64,000 bases of DNA from Planctomycetota bacterium (GTDB lineage: Bacteria > Planctomycetota > UBA8742 > UBA2392), in assembly GCA_019636195.1 (NCBI GenBank), contig JAHBYA010000011.1:1-64000 (forward strand), in the 5' to 3' direction. Within the stretch, counting starts at the first letter, position 1, and every line of letters begins with the position of its first letter. The position numbers were made by a program, and so were the translations under genes. The notes beneath the pieces were generated by a model, which was not told the origin of the DNA, searched no databases, and saw nothing but the letters and a program-made list of their open reading frames with translations. Below, one piece after another: positions 58,552-64,000 of the stretch.

Positions 58552-60258
58552 TCAGGTTTGCAGGACGCCCGTGCGGTATTCGGGCAGGTCGGGGTTGTTG
58601 GCGCTCATGGTGATGGCGGCAATCAGCGCATCGCGCGTTTCTTCGGGTTCAATGATCGCGTCCAGCCACAACCTAGCCGCCCCGTAGGCAGGCGCCATCG
58701 CGCCGGTGTAGCGCTTCTGGATATCCGCCAGCAGCGCCTTGGCTTCTTCGTCGGTTACTTCTTTGCCCTGCGCCTTCATCTTGCTGACTTGCAGCGTCAG
58801 CAGCGTGTTGCTGGCTGCGTCACCGCCCATCACGGCATAGCGCGCGCTGGGCCACGCGCCAATCCAGCGCGGGCGATAGGCGCGGCCGCACATCGCGTAG
58901 TGCCCTGCTCCAAAGCTGCCGCCGACAATCACGCTGAACTTGGGCACCACGCTGTTGCTCATGGCGTTCACCATCTTGGCGCCCTTGCGGATGATGCCGT
59001 TGTGCTCAGATTCCGGGCCGACCATAAACCCGTTCACATCATGCAGAAACACCAGCGGCACGCCCATCTGGTTGCAGTCCATGATAAAGCGCGCGGCTTT
59101 GTCGGCGGCGTCGTGGTAGATCACGCCGCCGGTTTCCCAGGGTTTGTCCTTGTGCTTGATTGTCTCTTTCTGGTTGGCGACGATGCCCACCGCCCAGCCG
59201 CCGATGCGCGCAAAGCCGCAAATCAGCGTTTTGCCGTAATCGGGCTTGTACTCGTGAAACTCGCTGGCATCGACGATGCGGGCGATCACTTCAAGCATTT
59301 CATAGCCCGCGTACTGGTTGGCGGGAATGATGCCGCGCAGCTCGCGCGCGTCGTAGGCGGGCGGACGGGCGGCAATGCGGTCAAAGGGCGCATGCGGACG
59401 CTTTGCCCACATGCCGATCAGGCTGCGAATCTTGTCAATGCACTCTTCGTCGGTCTTGAGCACGTAGTCGGCGGTGCCGGATTTTTCGGCGTGAACGCGG
59501 GCGCCGCCGATTTCTTCGTTGGTGACGTTGGCGGCTGTGGTCTTGGCTGCCTTGGCCAGCGCGGCGGCGGCAAGGTACATGCCGCTGCCCTCCGTCATCA
59601 GCACGGTGTCGCACAACACGGGCAGGTACGCGCCGCCGGCCACGCACAAGCCCATGACGGCGGCAATCTGGGGTATGCCGGTCGCCGAGATGCGCGCGGC
59701 GTAGTCAAAGACCTTGCCGAAGTCATCTTTGTCGGGAAACACTTCGTCCTGCAGCGGCAGAAACACACCCGCGCTGTCCACCAGGTACACCAGCGGCAGG
59801 TGGTTCTCCATGGCCACGCGCTGGGCGCGCAGGACCTTTTTGCTTGTCATGGGGCAGAAGGCGCCGGCCTTGATGGTGCTGTCGTTGACGACCAGCATGC
59901 AGTCGCGCCCCTGCACCTGGCCGACGCCGGTGATGACGTTCGCGCTGGGTATGCCCCACTCGTCGTACATGCCCAACCCGCCGTACAAGCCGTATTCAAG
60001 CCAGGTTGACTGCGGGTCCAGCAGCCGGGCGACCCTTTCACGGGGCGGCAGCAGGCCGGCTTCTTTCTTCTTTTGGATCGCCTTGGCGCCGCCGCCGTCG
60101 CGCAGCTTTGCCGCGGTCCTGGCATGCGCTTCACACAGCGCGTCCATGGCGGCGACATTCTGGCGAAACGCCTCGCTTTCAAGCCGCGCCTTGCTGAGCT
60201 TGTTCGGGATGCGATCCGGAGGAATCTGAAAAGCCTTGGCTTTTTCCGCCTGCGCCAT
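58552..60258 (-). CDS. Acyl-CoA carboxylase carboxyltransferase (MccB/PccB-like)
   Basis: Start at 60258 (MAQAEKAKAFQIPPDR); the longer frame is antisense to the downstream gene. The 568-residue protein has the tandem crotonase-type folds of biotin-dependent carboxyltransferases: NDSTIKAGAFCPMTSKKVLRAQ-like region, GIPQIAAVMGLCVAGGAYLPVLCD, GGARVHAEKSGTADY, and C-terminal KFSVIVGGSFGAGHYAMCGRAY plus the RIGAWPSARYAVMGG-like segment. It resembles 3-methylcrotonyl-CoA carboxylase beta. No biotin carboxylase subunit lies beside it, so the substrate is not decided. Confidence 0.92.
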   Translation of the reverse strand: MAQAEKAKAFQIPPDRIPNKLSKARLESEAFRQNVAAMDALCEAHARTAAKLRDGGGAKAIQKKKEAGLLPPRERVARLLDPQSTWLEYGLYGGLGMYDEWGIPSANVITGVGQVQGRDCMLVVNDSTIKAGAFCPMTSKKVLRAQRVAMENHLPLVYLVDSAGVFLPLQDEVFPDKDDFGKVFDYAARISATGIPQIAAVMGLCVAGGAYLPVLCDTVLMTEGSGMYLAAAALAKAAKTTAANVTNEEIGGARVHAEKSGTADYVLKTDEECIDKIRSLIGMWAKRPHAPFDRIAARPPAYDARELRGIIPANQYAGYEMLEVIARIVDASEFHEYKPDYGKTLICGFARIGGWAVGIVANQKETIKHKDKPWETGGVIYHDAADKAARFIMDCNQMGVPLVFLHDVNGFMVGPESEHNGIIRKGAKMVNAMSNSVVPKFSVIVGGSFGAGHYAMCGRAYRPRWIGAWPSARYAVMGGDAASNTLLTLQVSKMKAQGKEVTDEEAKALLADIQKRYTGAMAPAYGAARLWLDAIIEPEETRDALIAAITMSANNPDLPEYRTGVLQT

Positions 60259-60365
60259 GAGTGCCTTTGTGCCGTTCACTGAGCGCGGAATTGTAGCGGG
60301 CGCGCGCAGCGGGGCAACGCGGCAGATTGCCCGGTGTTGCCCGTTTTCCCGGGTGCGCCGCGCCC

Positions 60366-60377
60366 TACAATCGCGGC
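60366..60377 (+). promoter_or_regulatory. -10 box with leaderless spacing
   Basis: TACAAT (60366-60371), 6 nt, ATG at 60378. No ribosome site is present. Confidence 0.5.
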
Positions 60378-61607
60378 ATGTCCTCGGCTGAAACCGCCTA
60401 CCTGTTCCGGCACGCCGTGCTGCGTGACGCTGCGTACCAGTTGCAGACGCCCTCCGCGCGCACCCGCCTGCACGGCTTTGCGGCTGACCTCGTGGCGGCC
60501 CTGCCCGGCGCGCGGGGTGCACTGGCCCAGGAGGTCGCCCTGCACCTGCGCTTGGCCGGCGCCCACCCGGACCGCGAGTCTGAGTACAGCCGGCTGGCCG
60601 CCGAGTACGCCGAGTCGCGCCACGAATACCGCACTGCCATCACCTTCTGGGTCCGCGCCGCCGAGCTGTCGCCGGACAACGACGCGGAGTTGCTGCGTAG
60701 CGCGGGCCGAGCCGCCGTGCAGTGCAGCCACCCGCAAGCCGAGGAGTTGGTGGAACGCTGCCTGAAGCAGGCCAGCGCAAAGGGTAATGAGCTGATTGAG
60801 GGCCTGGCCTGCAGCAGCATGGGCAACCTGCTGCAACAGACCGGCCGGGTCGAGCAAGCCATCGTGTACCACCAGAAGTCGCTGGAGCTCTTCCGCCGGC
60901 TTGGCAATCGAAAGGGCGAAGGCACCGAACTCGGCAACATTGGGAATCTATGGTTCCGGCTGGGTCGGCTCGAAGACGCGGTTGTTGCCCACCAGCATGC
61001 GCTCACCATTCACCGCGAGATCGGCAATGCCCTGGGCGTGGGCGTGACGCTTTCCAACCTGGCGGGCGTGTACCAGCACATGGAGCGATTCAACGAGGCC
61101 GAAGAGACGTTCAGGGAAGGGCTGACGGTTCTGCAGTCGATCGGCGACGCGCGCAGCCTGGGCATCACGCTGGCCAACTACGGAAACTTGCTCGCCGCCC
61201 AGGACCGTTACGAGGAAGCGTTGAAAGCCCTGAGCGCCGCGCTGCCGCTTGTGCGCGAGACGGGCAACCGCCGCTTTGAGGGCAACGTGCTCGGAAGCCT
61301 GGGGGCGCTGCTTCAACTGATGCGCGGCCCGGGTGATGCCATTGAGTTGCTGGAGCAGGCGGTGGCGATCCACGCCGAGGTCCGGAACATCAACCAGCTT
61401 GCCTACCACGGCGTCACCCTGGCCTGCGCGCTGGTGCAAGTTGGCAAACGCGAGCGCGCGCAAAGGCATTACCGGAATGCCATGGCGCACGCGGCAGCGC
61501 TGTTGCCCGCCGAGGAGATTCAGGACTTCGAGAAGCAGATGCACGAAGCCTGCGCGGCCGCGGGCATCGCGCCGCTGGATGCTGCACAACAAGGCAAGAC
61601 AGCGTGA
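60378..61607 (+). CDS. TPR protein, paralogue of the prs-linked TPR gene
   Basis: A 409-residue protein starting MSSAETAYLFRHAVLRDAAY, matching the opening of the TPR protein at 5917-7431 (AYLFRHALMRSAAY). The rest is TPR: GNLLQQTGRVEQAIVYHQKSLELF, GNIGNLWFRLGRLEDAVV, NLAGVYQHMERFNEAEETF. There is no ATPase motif. The start follows TACAAT by 6 nt. It precedes uvrA by 46 nt but uvrA has its own -10 box. Function unknown. Confidence 0.85.
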   Translation: MSSAETAYLFRHAVLRDAAYQLQTPSARTRLHGFAADLVAALPGARGALAQEVALHLRLAGAHPDRESEYSRLAAEYAESRHEYRTAITFWVRAAELSPDNDAELLRSAGRAAVQCSHPQAEELVERCLKQASAKGNELIEGLACSSMGNLLQQTGRVEQAIVYHQKSLELFRRLGNRKGEGTELGNIGNLWFRLGRLEDAVVAHQHALTIHREIGNALGVGVTLSNLAGVYQHMERFNEAEETFREGLTVLQSIGDARSLGITLANYGNLLAAQDRYEEALKALSAALPLVRETGNRRFEGNVLGSLGALLQLMRGPGDAIELLEQAVAIHAEVRNINQLAYHGVTLACALVQVGKRERAQRHYRNAMAHAAALLPAEEIQDFEKQMHEACAAAGIAPLDAAQQGKTA

Positions 61608-61641
61608 CCGCCGCCCCCGTTTGCCTTGTCGCGCCTTGTGC

Positions 61642-61653
61642 TAAAAGCTTGCC
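61642..61653 (+). promoter_or_regulatory. -10 box with leaderless spacing before uvrA
   Basis: TAAAAG (61642-61647), preceded by TG at -1 to form an extended -10, then 6 nt, ATG at 61654. Confidence 0.4.

Positions 61654-64000
<2,347 letters not shown>

Overview
The window is GC-rich, densely coded DNA from a free-living bacterium of the PVC group, most likely an uncultured member of the Planctomycetota. This placement is inferred from gene content: a Ser/Thr kinase fused to a WD40-like propeller, a gingipain-type protease, a pseudopilin operon with a very long GspK-like member, a cytochrome c lipoprotein with Ig-like domains, many TPR proteins, and sparse operons with short leaders. No rRNA gene is present, so the assignment is not firm. 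I saw no prophage, transposase or CRISPR array.

Layout. 1-4142: degenerate repeat-rich DNA, a lipoprotein, a 28-residue Lys/Ala-rich peptide gene with its own promoter and terminator, then the leftward ribosomal/SSB operon (rplY, rpsF, ssb, rpsR, rplI). 4143-9361: leftward gingipain-like protease, TPR protein, prs and an arginine-deiminase-superfamily enzyme. 9406-14800: small membrane protein, tRNA-Arg(CCT) with a duplicated tail, two lipocalin-like paralogues, purM, a membrane protein with a J-like N-terminus and a GH18-like protein with LysM. 14926-18907: rightward three-gene c-type heme cassette (lipoprotein cytochrome, porin with an embedded CxxCH, small lipoprotein cytochrome), then a metallophosphoesterase. 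18914-27175: leftward pseudopilin operon. 27510-34719: glycan cluster with five glycosyltransferases, an epimerase and a methyltransferase-like membrane protein. 34736-42591: giant kinase, an alpha/beta-hydrolase lacking its Ser nucleophile, ychF and two membrane proteins. 42716-48302: heavy-metal RND efflux operon behind a hairpin that can hide the ribosome binding site. 48299-52041: cysteine-cluster protein, ECF sigma factor with a PDZ membrane partner, an unassigned structured RNA candidate, a His-rich lipoprotein and an HtrA-like protease. 52223-54843: tRNA-Thr(CGT) with a duplicated tail, and a fused flavin monooxygenase/Old-Yellow-Enzyme protein. 54855-64000: TPR protein, glycine-rich beta-helix surface protein, acyl-CoA carboxyltransferase, TPR protein, and uvrA running off the window.

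Themes. Many start codons lie exactly 6 nt after a TANNNT-like -10 box, which predicts leaderless transcripts. The cell envelope is heavily represented: metal efflux, surface heme proteins, pseudopilins, glycosylation and a surface beta-helix protein. The most unusual signals are non-coding: a homologous two-hairpin element placed between each of two different tRNA genes and a second copy of that tRNA's 3' part; a candidate RNA with several GCAA-capped hairpins; the hairpin before the efflux operon; and a dispersed hairpin terminator family.
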